Below, piece by piece: positions 21,505 to 33,841 of a stretch of 57,551 bases of DNA; the stretch's first letter is position 1, and every line of letters begins with the position of its first letter. Origin of the DNA: Obelidium mucronatum. Taxonomy: Eukaryota > Chytridiomycota > Chytridiomycetes > Chytridiales > Chytriomycetaceae. Where the stretch lies: positions 1 through 57,551 of the forward strand of contig JAIVFH010000173.1 of assembly GCA_025765595.1 (NCBI GenBank), in the 5' to 3' direction. Below the pieces are notes generated by a model. That model saw only the letters and a list, made by a program, of their open reading frames with translations, was not told the DNA's origin and ran no database searches. Position numbers and translations under genes: made by a program.

Positions 21505-22552
21505 ATGCTTGCAAACAACGTCATCTGTCTCATATCTGTACCAACTCTGCTAGTGGAATACCCTTGCCACCATCGAATACTGCTCATTATCATCTACCCT
21601 TGCTTCTATTAGCAACGCAATGCACTATTTGTCTCTTTTAGTGCCTTCTACTATTCAAAACCTGGGTCATTTCATTCAAAAACAAGTCTATCGCTTGCAT
21701 CAGTTGTCTACTGCTGATTAATCGAATAGTTTGGTGGATCTATGATTCTATTCTCTCTTCTCGTATCATTCTCGATGATAATCTCACTTGTGTCGAAAAT
21801 CAGAATCAATTTGCTCTTCTGGCTTGTATTGTTTCAGACTTGGCGATTGATTTATTTAGTTCTGTTGCTACAATATTTTTTACTGTTTGTCGTGGTACCA
21901 CTGTCTTTGGGAATTCCAGAGCAATGGTTTGCTTGAGAAGAGTTTTTGTTGCGGATAATGGTTTGTACACGTTTCGTGCTTTTCGCCGTAGGCGGGAGTC
22001 GCCGTAGGCGGAAGTCTATACAAATGCTGCGTCTATTTTCTTTCCTTTTCCATGCCGCCGTTGAGGCGGCAATCTTTACTGTCGAAGACGTTGGACAGTT
22101 ATACCCTTTCCTTCTATGTTTGATGATATTTACCGCCAAAGAGGGTGAACATGTTTTTCTTCCCGTATATACCATCAAAGGCAGTCAAGTTACCTATTGA
22201 CATTCTTCCTCCCTCCAAACTTCCTTCGCTCAACAACCTTCATCAGTTTAGTCGTCAGGTCTCTCTTTATTTCAGCACTAAACATCATGGCTTTATGGTA
22301 CACTATAAACGGACCTCTAAGCGTTTCTACAAGCCAGCAATCATTGGCGTTTGTAGTCTTTCCTCTTTTCCAAAACTGTAAGCCGTTGAATGAAAAATAC
22401 CAGATTCAACTCTCCATTTACAAAATCGCGAAAATATAGATGTGTATATACAAGCTGTCAATATTGAATTCTGGTGGCTTGAGCAGCGAACCAAAGCTGT
22501 ACAAAAGGATGAGGATAACAGTGCAAGCCTAGATTCCGACGAGGAGGAATAA
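21505..22552 (+). CDS. Polytopic membrane protein, lineage family copy B
   Basis: Function unknown; paralogue of the gene at 2.0-2.8 kb. The clearest exon (about 21643-21950) reads LLFKTWVISFKNKSIACISC, then NRIVWWIYDSILSSR and DLAIDLFSSVATIFFTVCRG, aligning with copy A. Downstream exons give further helices: about 22020-22190 (RLFSFLFHAAVEAAIF, LYPFLLCLMIF) and 22200-22380 (TFISLVVRSLFISALNIMAL). The last exon ends FWWLEQRTKAVQKDEDNSAS and an acidic tail, with a stop at 22550-22552. The N-terminal end is unclear: an ATG at 21505 opens a hydrophobic frame (NNVICLISVPTLLVEY) that does not join simply. A TAG precedes the clear exon; it could be an intron acceptor (ctcttttag) or a nonsense codon. 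A gtttgt donor is likely near 21967. Confidence 0.5.
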
Positions 22553-22692
22553 TACATGTAGATCATAAAATCAGAAATCTCAGATCTTGCAAATAGATAT
22601 TTAAAAATAAATTTCCTGTAGTTAATGTAAATAAATAGACATTACACTTTTTTTTCTTCTTTTTATAAAAAAAAAAAAAACATCCCTCAAAG

Positions 22693-23396
22693 ATGTTCAA
22701 CCAAACCCAACTCCGAACATTCCAAACAACATGCCGAACCCACTCCAAAATCGGGAAACAAGCGCTCCGAATCCCAACTGGCGTTGAACTGAGTCTCTTT
22801 CCTTACTCGATCGCGAACCCGCCTCCACCAAACTTTAAATCTGCAACTCAGGCTCTCGCTGTCAAAGGGCCTTTGGGATCGCTTGTACAACCGCTGCTTC
22901 CTTTTACTTCTGTTAGTCTCGTTGGAGAGAAGGCGTCGGTCCTTGTGACGGATCCTGAGGATAAACGACAACGGGCAATGTGAGACTCGACCGTTTTTTT
23001 TTTTTCAGTCGGAACCTTAAAGACTTAACACAAACTTTCAGGTGGGGAACAACACGCCGACTGCTCGAAAACATGGTAACAGGAGTATCAGAAGGAGTCG
23101 TAGTCCCAATGCGTTTAGTTGGCGTTGGTTACAGGGCAGCACTGGAGGAAAAAGAGGGTGTAAAGCAGGTCACATTGAAGCTGGGACATTCGCATCCAGT
23201 GATTGAAAAGATTCCTGATGGTGTTGATGTGAATGTTCCCACACCGCAACGACTTATTCTGAGTGGAATCGATAAACAGAAAGTTACGCAGTTTGCTGCA
23301 AACATTCGTAAGCATCGTCCTCCTGAACCGTACAATCAGAAGGGTGTGTTTGTGGGTGATGAGACCATCAAGAAGAAGGAAGGAAAGAAACGTTAA
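22693..23396 (+). CDS. MRPL6: Mitochondrial large-subunit ribosomal protein uL6m
   Basis: Structural protein of the mitochondrial large ribosomal subunit. Exon 1 is 22693-22979 and exon 2 is 23042-23396, joined across a 62-nt intron (gtgaga...ttcag) to 213 residues. The N-terminus (FNQTQLRTFQTTCRTHSK) is basic and Ser/Thr-rich, like a mitochondrial presequence. The uL6 fold is marked by ALAVKGPLGSL, the repeat-like second half GVSEGVVVPMRLVGVGYRA, LKLGHSHPV, and GIDKQKVTQFAANIRKHRPPEPY. The last block is the family signature at the C-terminus. The frame is intact. Neighbours have unrelated functions. Confidence 0.9.
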
Positions 23397-23568
23397 ACAT
23401 ATGATGATGAAAATAAAAAAACGCGTTATATCCAAAGAGTCTTTTAAAGTTTAAATCATATTATTATTCGGCGTTCTCGGCCTCGGTTTTGGTTGGGGAA
23501 ATCAAAAAATATACACGTTGTTAAAATTTGGGTGAATAAAAAAAAAACCATGTAAAAGAAAAAGCGCG

Positions 23569-26500
23569 TCACTTGGGGACTTTCACAGGTATACTACCAG
23601 TTCCAACCATTGATGGCACTCCAACACCATACATCTTGAATTTATGGTTCAAGGACTTGCTTGGAGGTTCGATTCCCACCAACGCCTTTCCTACACTTCG
23701 AGCCATATGGTTCTCGCCACTGTTACCAATGCTGCTCCCACAACCAACAAACTTATCCAAATCAAGTTCAACCACATCCAGACTCTCGACAAACGAAAAT
23801 CCATCATCACCATCATCCCCACCATCAACACCCTCCATCTTGCTGGCATCTTCATTAAACAGATCTTCCAACCCAACTCCGGCCCCTCTTCCTCCCGCAT
23901 CTTTCCTCTTCCATCCCTTCAGAGCCTTCACAACCTCTTCCGCAGCCAAAAACTGTACATCCAATTCCTCAAACCGCAAACCCCGTTTCCCATCTCCACG
24001 ATCACTCCACTGCATCCACCTCGGGATCTTGGCATCCGGTCCTTCTTGTTTCCGTTTCCCTTCCATGATCGCGTCAAAGCACGACTCACTTAACGGACTC
24101 GCTGATAACTGCTCCTTCTGCGCCCGCGTTGCTACACGCGAAGTCAAGTTTGGGAACAAGTCAAGAACCTGGCGGCCGCTCTGTTTTCCCAAGTATAAGG
24201 CGACTTGCAGGTCAATGAAATAAGGACTCGGTTTCGGAGGGGATGTGGATATGGGACGACCAAACGCTTTCTTCGGGAGTTCGCGGTGGGCTGCTGAAGT
24301 GGCGGGAGGGAGGGGAAGTAGATTGACTTTAAATAATGGAAGACTGAATAGAGTTCGATGTTGTTGGAGTTTCTGAGTTTTTAGGTTTGGAGGTTCAATG
24401 GTTTGAGAGGTGGTGGTAGTGGTGGTCTCTGGTTTCAAAGGTATTGTTGATGACGACGTGTTTGCAAATAGGTCTATGGCTGATGAAGTAGTTGAATCCG
24501 CGTTCTCTGGCAACGGTGTATCTTCTGGTCTAAAGTCATCGCCAGCTCGCTGGTAGCCGGAAATTCCAAACAAATTCTTTTTCTTTGGCTTCTTTTTGAA
24601 GGGACTCGCGGGTACGGGAGTTCCAGCAGAAGATGAGGCGGATGATTGCAATGCAGGATTGGAAGTAGATGGGTTTACAGGCGTAGCTGGTATTTGCTTC
24701 TTGGGTAGCGTTGTCGGATGAGGTGGCCGATTCTATAGTATGGATGAGAAAACATTACAGGGACAACGACAGAGCAAATTCACCTCAACCGGCTTTGTAG
24801 GAGCTGAAAGAGGTTTAACATTGAAGCGATCTTTTTTAGAAAGGGGCACTGATACAGGATGAACGCTGGGCTTGGCAGTCGTTTCCTTTTTGGCTGATGC
24901 TCCCGAAATATCCTCTTCATCAAAAATCATGGAGGCAAGCTTATCCTTCATTTGCGGCTTTGCATCAGATTTACCTAGTTCTCCGCCAGTCTTTTTGAGT
25001 TTATGGGAGGAAGGTCCGAATTCTTCCAATTTTTTCTTCTTTGCTTTGCTGGTTTCGTCATCTGAAGAATCCTGTTGATGGCTTCGTTTCTTTCCGGCCA
25101 TCTCTTTGGTGTCACTTTCTGAATCGCTTGAACCATCACTCTCATCATGCTTTGCGCGTTTGTTTCGGGTGCCTTCATTGTCGGACCCATCACTGTCTCG
25201 ATCTCGTGAGTCCAAAGATTTCCGGCCCCTTTTCGCGCCGCTAGATTTTTTCTTTCCTTTCCCATCATCTTCGTCATCACTTCCGCCGATGCGTTTCTTG
25301 TTAGTTCTCTTCTCATCTGACCCAATGCCACCACCAACAGAGCCATCCTCTTTCTTCTTCGGTTTCGGTCCAGTCTTAGCCCGTTGCTGTTGTTGTTGCT
25401 GCTGTTGCTGTGTTGATTGAACAGGAGTAGCCATCACAGCAGCAGGAGGACCCGCACCTTCTCCGCCACTCCCAGAATCTTTGGCACCCAATGTGCGTAG
25501 CAATGCATTGAATTTTCGCTCTTCTCTAGAACTCACAAATGGACCCTCTCTTTCCCGTGGATCCAAACCACCCCAGCTGAAGGCATTGGGACCGCCCAGC
25601 CCAACAAATGCCGCAGTTGTGGCGCTGACAGAAATATTTTTGGTTCCGGAACCAGTGAAATTGGTTGAATGTGATGTGTCTGAACTGACTGAGTTTTTAC
25701 GAATCGCCTTGTATCTATTGTTGCAAACATGTTTTAACATGTAAAATACAATCAAAAATCAACTGCACCCACTTTGGATCCTTTGTTGAGACAAATCCAC
25801 CCTCCTGCTTTACCAACATGGCGCTGGCTTGATCTCGAATATGAGCCATCATTCCACCAATGCATCCGGGCTTCGTTTTTACGAAATCCGGTGATCTGAA
25901 AGGTCTCCAACTTGATCGAGGACGCTCCAAAAGTCCAATTATTTCATCCGACACGGCTGTGGTACTTGTAATGTGATCTACAGCCCTTTTCCCCTGCGAA
26001 TCGGATGTTTCTGGATTCGCTCCAAACTCAAGCAAGATTCTGACACAATCCAAATGGCACGACGAGGCCGCGTCCATTAACGGCGTGATGCCAGAGCTTT
26101 GGGCTTTCCCCTCCACATTCTCAGTGCCTGATTTCCCAACACCAGCAGGTGCATTCACATCCGCCCCATACCGACATAATTCTTCAACAATATCTGTGGA
26201 TCCTTTCGACGCAGCCTCATGCAACGGCGTCCACCCTGCATAGCACGCAAAATCTACTTCAGCGCCATACTTGAGCGCTCGCTTCACACCTCTTTAAATC
26301 CCCCTTCCCCGCCGCATGATGCAAAATAGTGAGTCCAAATTCATCCACCTTCACAACCCTCTCCATCATCTTTTTCCACAGCTTCAATAACTCTGCCATG
26401 GCTTCGTCGTCTTTTCCTTCATCTTCCGGTGTGTTTCCGTCCTTGTTCCTCGCCGTGAGCGACGCGCCATGGGCAAGTAGGAGTTCTACGACATCATAGT

Positions 26501-28673
26501 GGTTGGATCCGACTGCATCGTGGAGCGGGGTTTGGTTTTCAAAGCCGAGTGCGTTTACATCGGCGCCGTAGGTAATCAGCAGCGTGCTGGTTTCGAGTTG
26601 GCCTTCGAGGCAGGCTTCGTGGAGTGGTGACCAACCGGCGTGGTCTTTTGCGTTTACATCGGCGCCGGCGCGGATAAGTGCTGTAACGGCGGCTACATCT
26701 CCAGTTCCACTGACACGAAAGAGTGGCGTGCGGCCAGATCGATCAGTGTTATTGACGGCAGAGTCTGAATTGCAAACATTAGAATTTTGGGATAATTGAA
26801 CGGCTTCAGCTCACATGGTATCGCTTTGTTTGCAATCATAATAACTTCACCACGGCTCTATAAAAAGGCAAATAAGACGAGATTCTAACACCAAAACATA
26901 AAAAGTGAACGTAACCGCTTTCGCTGCCAAGCTGTTGGCACTCTTGACTCCGGGTTTTCGCCCTCGCTGAGCTGGTTGTGGGGGCGTTGGCTTTTCCGTT
27001 TGATACTGTGGTTGTGGCTTAGAAACCGACTGCTTTTCTACAGTATCCTCGTCACTTGACTCTTCTGGTGCATCTGACTCACTGGGGGGTCCATCCAGAT
27101 CCATGGATTGGACAGACTCCTTTTTCAATGAAACTTGCGGGTTTGTTTGAAATACTGCTGGTTTTGATTTTGATTCCTTCACTGTCGAAGACGACGAGGC
27201 AGATGATACGGTTGATTCCTTCTTTGGGATGTTGTTCCGAAAATCAACGGACGGTGTAGTTAAGGAGCTCACAGCCGATGTCTTTGACGTGATTACGATT
27301 CCAGGAGAAGGAGTTCCAATTTGCATATGAACTTTTGGTTCATCTTCTGGAGCAGTAACTTTGTCTGCCTTTGATAGTTGAGGCGCTGGCGAAGAGAATG
27401 CACCACCAGTCGATGTAAACGAGGACGCTTCTCCTTTTGATTTTACTACGGATGAGTTTAACTTTTCATTTGAGGATGTCCGATGGTGGCTGCCAGAAGA
27501 TGACTTTTTTGAACTACTTGCAGGGCCTCCCTTCTTTTTGGCAGATCCTTCAATATAATCCTCATCATGGGAATCAGAGTCGGGTATGGGAACACTTCGA
27601 AAAATAGATTCAATATCGTCTTCGTTTGTAATTTGTCGGAATCGAGGTTCTTTGGGGCGAATTGGATCTGATGAAAGCTCCTTCACTGACTTTTTGGATG
27701 TATTTTTCCTTTTCTCTGTTGAAGATGTGGATGACGAAGCGGATGACGGGCGTGGGGTTTTCTGTAAAGATGATACAATTTGATGCTCTGCTCCATTGTT
27801 TGGTGGTTCCGCGCTTTTCCGCCGGTGGAAAGTGGATGTCATTGGACCGAATTCCAATTCCGAGATGGGATCAGAAGGCAAGTGATCATTTGAATTGGCC
27901 ACCATCATAACGTCGATATGTTTTGATTTCTTGTGCTTCTTTGGTTTTGCGTCCATGTTCGCACGAGCACTCTCCACATCTCCATCACTTCCTGAAATTG
28001 AACGTGAACTATTTTTGCTGCTCGCATTCCGTGACGAGGTGGCTGAAGGCGGCCGTGATTGGTCAACATTCGTAGATGAGTGAGCGGCCTCCAGTTGTGA
28101 GATATTTGATGTTGAATGCATGGTTTCAATTGGAGAAACAGCTGGAGATGCTTTGTTGCTTGCATCCAGTTGGCTGTCTAAACGCGAAAATGTGAAAGTC
28201 GCACTGGATATCACGGCGGGTATAGAGAATGGATTGTCAAGCTCCATCGCTGTTGATGCGTTAGTATTGTGAGAGTGTGGGTCGACTACTTGGCAATCGG
28301 TAGACAGTATTATTTGGTTCGGTGGCATTGGAGGAAGAGGAGAGGCAGGTTTTGTGGTTGAAAGGAGATCCTGGCGTTGGTCAGCCACGGCTACATCTGC
28401 TGGCTGAGAATGAGAAACGACTATTGTACCGCCGCTTAGCGGCGGGTCCAGTGGCGAATGCGTCGGTTGATGTGGTTGTATTTGTTCAAGTTCTCTTTTT
28501 GTGCATACGGTAGTGGCTAACGGGGCATTCGTCTCTTCGGTCACAGTCTCTTTCACAGCTTCGCTTGAAGAAGTTGTTGGAGACAGAGCTGAAGCAGCCT
28601 CTGTGTTTGTAGTGCGAGGCTGTTGTGTTTGGAGGGTATCTTGGTCCGCCTGTGGCGGCAGTAGATCGCTCAT
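23569..28673 (-). CDS. Large ankyrin-repeat nuclear protein, Hos4/ANKRD-like
   Basis: Probable chromatin-associated ankyrin protein, resembling yeast Hos4 (Set3 complex) or animal ANKRD11/12 in layout; the role is inferred. Exons: 28673-26916, 26857-26815, 26764-25773, 25714-24784 and 24732-23569, about 1628 residues. The first 600 residues are Ser/Thr/Pro-rich and disordered. About five ankyrin repeats follow (DRSGRTPLFRVSGTGDVAA, KDHAGWSPLHEACLEGQLE, TPLHDAVGSNHYDVVELLLA, AGWTPLHEAASKGSTDIVEE, ITPLMDAASS). Then come a Q8-9 run and a Lys/Asp/Ser-rich region with several nuclear-type basic patches. The C-terminal part (YFIDLQVALYLGKQSGRQVL) looks folded. A one-base insertion near 26290 interrupts the repeat array between GKGDLKR and VKRALKYG. 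Confidence 0.7.
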
Positions 28674-28938
28674 TAGACTCAGCAAATTAGTGTTTAGAGA
28701 GTCTAGCGGGAGAGCAAGGCGAGCTGAGCTGGCTGCTGGTGGAGGGTGGAGGGTGGAGGAAGAGAAACGAGGTTTTAACTTTTATTCAAATGGTAAAACT
28801 GGATGGAATCCAAAACCATTCCGGCTCTGCCACGGCTGCAAAAGACGCGTCCAGGCAATGTGATCGACTGCAAAAACTCACTTGATTTTGTGCCAAACTC
28901 TATTTAGAAATCAAAATTCGTGTGAGAATCCAACTCCT
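28674..28938. other. Promoter-side region of the ankyrin gene with G-rich repeat
   Basis: This gap lies 5' of the ankyrin gene. It contains a purine-rich run at about 28736-28760 built from ggtggag/gggtgga units on the plus strand. An alternative 3' exon of the lectin gene could start after ttttttgcag near 28885 on the minus strand, but this is not supported by any family signature. Confidence 0.4.
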
Positions 28939-29438
28939 TCAACATGATCTGACAAGTATTATGCAACGGCGACGCTCACCAATGGCCCGAATCGTCCCAT
29001 CGCTTTGGTTCGTAATCTTAAATCCCAAGTAAGCGACAATTCTGCCTCCCAAATCTTGTCCATCTGCATTCAATACAACCACAGACTCAATAATGTCACT
29101 GGGGCCCAAAGCTTCTGAAAACCCTGCACCATACATTAAATTGTCTGAGTTTCCTCGCGGTCCAGGTGTCCACTCCTGGCCGTCATCCAGAATGTAGTAG
29201 AATTGAATAGTCAACGCGTGTGTATTCCTTTCGTCACCACCAAGCTCAATTATGCGCGAATAATTATGAGAAAACACAAATAGATTGTACCAAAAGAGTC
29301 CGTAAGAGCCTTCGATTCTTGATATGCTCAAAATCGTTCTTCCACCCGGTATGTCTGCCAGGTCGTCAAATGTGTTCCACCTTTCCCAGATGGCGCATGA
29401 ACGATGGAAAGAGTTTGGAAATCATGAATGCCTTCCAT
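28939..29438 (-). CDS. Jacalin-like lectin domain protein
   Basis: Probable carbohydrate-binding protein with one jacalin-like beta-prism domain. The start is ATG 29438. The signature GKGGTHFDDLADIPGG corresponds to the GxGGxxFDD opening of jacalins. It is followed by ILSISRIEGSYGLFWYNLFV, ALTIQFYYIL, SDIIESVVVLN and IVAYLGFKI...IRAIG, in the order expected of the fold. The frame breaks at 29370-29376, where one T is missing from a T-run (cattttgac expected); restoring it gives about 166 residues. There is no signal peptide, so a cytosolic or non-classical secreted lectin is likely. The C-terminus after AIG could instead be spliced (g|gtgagc). Confidence 0.6.
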
Positions 29439-29688
29439 TTTTTAATGCTCAGATGCACAGTCCCGAATTGCTTGGACGAGATAGGACTTTTGACAACTTT
29501 TGACGGCGGGTCTTTTCAGCTCAAAATTGTATCACAAACAAAAACATAGGAGGTCTGTGGAGTCTTTGCGCAACGCGTTCCAAGTAATTAACTCTATTCA
29601 ATTGCTATACTGCCTGAGTATATTTTTGTTTGTCTGAAGCTTCGTTTCGCTGACTTGCATCGTTTTGACAGTAACTCCGCACCTTAAA

Positions 29689-31703
29689 ATGAATATCATA
29701 AAAATACGTTGGCTCGCGCTCTTTTTGTATTTTGCTCGAGTTTCTGCAGTTCCTGCGGCTCAGGCCGCTGAGTTCGTCTCTTCTGTCCTTTTCGTTATTT
29801 GGCAGCTTCTCATATTCCCATTCAGAAACACCGCGGGTCCGAGAAATACGAAAGCTCATTCGCCTAGTCCTACACTAAAAGTTATTGAAGAGAACGGTCT
29901 TCCTGTTGCCGTGGCCATGTCAGAATCCCCCAAATCAAACGTTAAAACCATCCGTCCATCGAAAATCATCAAAAAAATTGGAATCATCTCTACGACAACC
30001 TCCATTATCCCGAAACTTGTCAATCCTTCGCCATCTCCATTGAACCGGGAAACGCCAATAGAAGGCGCTACTTCTGACCTGCCGGACGCCTCAACATCAA
30101 TTGCTGGCGATAATTCGTTAAAAGAAGCAGAAAACTCTGAATCTTATGACACAAATAGTGACTCGCTTATAAAAGCTCATGGTGCCCTCATGTTTCTCGC
30201 GTGGTGCGTCTTGGCTCCTGCAGGAATCATTGCTGCCCGATACTACAAACCAACCGCACACGGATCCAAACGTTGGTTCCCTCTTCATGTTCTACTTTTC
30301 GGGTCCTCGTTTGTAGCAACAGCTATTCTCTTTCGCGTTGGTGTACGTGGCCACTGGAGAAGACCACTTCAGTTTCAGCGAAAACGGGATTCACGTGGTA
30401 AAGCTAAAAGAAAAATGCTACTCAGTATAATTAATGATTCTTCGAAGGTCCTGGGTCTTGCAATTGTGGTTCTTATGGGGGCCCAACTTGTGTCTGGCCC
30501 AATAATCAATCGGCTGTTTTCCGCTTCAAGAACTAAAGTTCCATTGGTGGGACCGCGGTTTGTAGCAAATTCGACTTAAACTCCTGTATAATGATGAAAC
30601 TTTTAATATTAGTCCACCATTGGAGCGGCCGCTTATTATTTGTTGCTGCCGTCATAAATATTCCTCTTGGGATTAGTTTATACGTTAAGGATCTTCCGTC
30701 TGACTGGGAAATGTCTCCTTGGGTCTGGATCTCTTATCAAGGCTGGCTTCTCTTACTAGTGGGAGTACTTGCATTCTTGGAAGGCCTGAAGCAGTCTGCT
30801 TTTAGCTCCAATGTGGCACAAACACACCGAGAACAACCAGATGGACCAGCAGCTGAAAGAAGAAATGATTGTCAAAGCTTGGAGCGTGGCATGAGTGATT
30901 CTACACTTTTAGAATTCGGTCACATTCCGTTGACAAAAGAGAAAGCCATTTGGGCAAACACAAGAAACCGTGGCCCCATCCGCCGAATACACCCGACAAC
31001 TCACCGCAACGAGCAAAAACCTGCCTTCTGCGTCGCCGGTGCGAATGTTCGGTGTTGGTTTGAATCAATCCAGAGTTTTGACTCCGCCAGGAACACTCTC
31101 TCGAAATGTTCTTGGAAACAACGACTCCCAGGGTCTCGACCATATGGAAACTCGAGTTTCAGACATTATCCTGAAACCTCAATCGATTCTGGCCAATCTG
31201 GCGATGTAGTGGCAATTCGTTATCTCGGTGTTCCGCCACCAAATCCAGAGACCATGCAAACCATCTTGAGTGAACACAGTGTGTCATATCATACCCAATG
31301 TAATGAAATAGATATTAGTCAAAAAGGAAGTGTAATCGCTGAAGAGAGTGGAAAAGGATCGCGAAAGTCAAACGCGAAAGCCTCTTTAATGGAGTTATAC
31401 CAAGGCTATGAAACGTTTATGAGAGAGCAAAAGGGGCACTCTTGGGCCGGATTTCCGAGTGCAAAAATTGCTGAAGCGGCGGAATCGGAAAAGGGCGCCA
31501 ACGAGACGTTTACGGGTGTGGCGAATATTGGAGAAACATTCGTCCCTACCCGCACGACGGCTGGAGTAGTTGAGGGCTTGGAGGCTTCAAATGCATCCTC
31601 TCGTGAAACCGGCTCAAGCTCTGTCGACGTTGATGGAATGGCAGGAAGGGAAAGTTCGGAGGGTTTCGAATCATTGATCGAGAAGTACAATTCGAAGAAG
31701 TAG
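29689..31703 (+). CDS. Cytochrome b561-domain membrane protein
   Basis: Probable trans-membrane haem b electron-transfer protein. It starts MNIIKIRWLALFLYFARVSA, a signal peptide. A Ser/Pro-rich luminal part follows. The b561 core reads LIKAHGALMFLAWCVLAPAG, WFPLHVLLFGSSFVATAILF, KVLGLAIVVLMGAQLVSGP, then LVHHWSGRLLFVAAVINIPL and WISYQGWLLLLVGVLAFLEG. Haem-ligand His are visible in AHG, PLH and HHW. The first open frame stops at 30579 and the fourth helix is in a second frame from 30591. A likely intron (gtagca or gtttgt donor near 30550, acceptor taatattag at 30630) joins them only with a one-base correction. The cytosolic tail of about 300 residues is hydrophilic; within it 30965-31205 may also be out of frame. 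Confidence 0.65.
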
Positions 31704-31914
31704 CTCCCATAATAAGGACCTAGACTTATCCTTTGTTGAGGCATATATTCTTTAACATTTGACAATCGAAATTTGTCTTATCCTTTGTTGAGTGATATAT
31801 TCTTAACATTTGACAATCGCAATTTGTAAACAAAGGTGTAAATCAGCCTTTGTTTTAAATAAGTATAAGAACCAAAACAGCTGAAAAGAAACAAGCACAA
31901 TCATATTAGAACTA

Positions 31915-33538
31915 ATGGCGACCGAGTCAAAAACGCCTAGCATTGCGCCTTCGGCAGTTACTCTTTCCCCAAAAGTATCAAAAGCTAGACCCAGATTCTT
32001 TGTCTTGATGATTCTTTTTCTTGGTGTGTCAACTATAACGGTGGCTCTACTCGGATGGTATGTCCTTTCTTTTTCTCCGAAAACTAAATATCTGCACGGG
32101 TTCAGGCAGCTGACTCTCAATTCGGCGAAAGATAACATTAGAGGTCTTATTGCCGAAATGGAAGATCTTGTGTCACACCAAATATTTGGGATCATCCAAG
32201 ATGCTGCAGAATCATTGCAAGAGCTAACTCATCTACAGGCTACATATTTTCGAGTAAGATAATTTTATTTAATACTATATGTTGAAAGTCTTTTGTTAAA
32301 ATGTTTAACAGCAAAATAAATGGAGCCAAGTTACACCCACCCGTGCAAACGAGACTTTGCGCAATATGCTCACAATTCTTGATCGAAACAGGAAGCAAAC
32401 ATCCGACATATACTACTACACTTATCCAGAAGGCCGGATGTATGCTTACGTTTACCCAAATGATGACCTGACAATTCCACCACAAGTTGTGAGTTCCAAA
32501 GTCCAGAATATTTTTAACTTCTGTCTAATTAAAAACTTGGGCTAGATTCTCCAAGATTCGAACCTAAATATGAATTTCTACCGCGTCGATGCTTTGGGAA
32601 ACGTTATTGGAGACATGATCTTCACATTCCCCGGTTATAATATTACCAAAGCGCTTTTACCTGGTGGTGCTTTCAAATCAAACATCGATTACTCAAACAA
32701 GACGTGGAAAGGATTCACTGGCATTTTTGTGGGAAGTGGACAGCTTGTGAAAAGCTCGATTCAAATTGCTGTCAACCCAGTTACTGGCGAACAAGTAACA
32801 GTTGGAAACGATTGGACAATGGAGCTCGTTTCCAGTCGACTGAAAGAAATTACTGGCTCCATACCATACCCAACTTTTGCTGCTTTCCTTGATCTTGATG
32901 GAGGGAACCTTGTCGCCACTTCTGATAGCGTTGTCTTGAATAATTTTACTGACATTTACCCGCTTTCAACGATTAACAACACGTTTGCGCGTGATCTGTC
33001 TACTTATTTGGCGAGTCACTATCCTGCAAGTACAGCAAAAGGGCAATTGGATATCCTTGTCAAGCAATTCGACAGACCATCGAGCGCCCCTCAAATTTAC
33101 GTAAATCGCATAATTGATGGAACGAGATGGATGCTGGAGCTTAAAGTGATGAATTTGCTGGGCGAGCGTTTCGTGTTTGCAGTGTACATGAATGTGGACT
33201 TTGTCGAAAGAGATATAATTGCGTCTGGAGAGCGTACCGGATACATGATGATGGGAATAATAATCGCGTTCCTTGCTATGGGTACTCTTTTCTCTTGGGC
33301 GGTTGCGTCCCAATTGAGTTTAGTGTCACGGCAAATTGCCTTGTTGAAGCTACTTAAATTCCAAGAAGTCCTTGATAGAGAATCAGGTGTCAAGGGACGC
33401 TCATTTATTTATGAGCTTGCGGGTTTGCAAGAGGCTTTTTACGAAATGGCCCAGACTTTTGCAAACACCATCAAAACAAGTATTTCGTTGAAAGGAAACA
33501 ACACATCATATGCTCCAAACAGCTCACAAAGACCATGA
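31915..33538 (+). CDS. Two-TM extracellular sensor receptor, copy 1, no output domain
   Basis: Exons 31915-32057, 32106-32253, 32312-32488 and 32546-33538 give about 486 residues. A first membrane helix (FFVLMILFLGVSTITVALLG) is followed by a sensor of about 330 residues in the style of double-Cache domains, with N-glycosylation sites (NKT, NFT, NNT). A second helix follows (YMMMGIIIAFLAMGTLFSWA). A short cytosolic stretch ends the protein (VASQLSLVSRQIALL, RSFIYELAGLQEAFYEMAQT). That stretch resembles the linker preceding catalytic domains of signalling enzymes, but the protein stops 20-30 residues later without a kinase or cyclase. The exon pattern is identical to the next gene, so the two arose by tandem duplication. 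The ligand is unknown. Confidence 0.7.
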
Positions 33539-33841
33539 TACACAAATTTCTTTTATTTTTATTTTATTTTATTTTTGGCGGAAATAAACAGAAAATGCAT
33601 GGGGCAATCTTTCTGTTGATCTTGAATCAGAATAATGCCTCACGACAGGAGAACAAACAGTATCTTAAGCACAGCAGGAACACTCTCTCCGACGGTTTCA
33701 AAAATAAGGCCGCGATTTTTTGTGCTGATGATACTCTTTGTTGGAGTGGCACTTCTGGGATGGTATATAAGTTTAAATAGCTACATACGGAAATAACCGA
33801 GCGAACGCGCATCTTTTATTGCAGGCAGCTTACTCTTATTT
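33534..33841 (+). repeat. Direct tandem duplication, unit 1
   Basis: 308 bp beginning at the stop codon of receptor 1 (catgatacac) and running through a promoter-like AT-rich segment, a copy of receptor 2 exon 1, its intron and the first bases of exon 2. It is nearly identical to the adjacent unit 2, but lacks 15 bp (ctttcgacgatcact). Confidence 0.9.
33635..33762 (+). pseudogene. Duplicated first exon of receptor 2, with 15-bp in-frame deletion
   Basis: The ATG at 33635 matches the ATG of receptor 2 at 33943. The peptide is the same apart from one residue near the start and loss of five residues inside the membrane helix (LSTIT). Splicing from here onto exon 2 of receptor 2 would keep frame, so this could act as an alternative first exon instead of being dead. 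Confidence 0.6.

Noticed and set aside
28736..28760. ggagggt-type repeat as telomeric or strong quadruplex sequence
   Set aside because: Only two GGG runs occur and the unit does not match the TTAGGG repeat; at most a weak G-rich promoter element.
30965..31209. Separate gene in an alternative frame of the b561 tail
   Set aside because: The alternative frame looks more protein-like but starts and ends inside the tail; a pair of compensating one-base errors explains it better.
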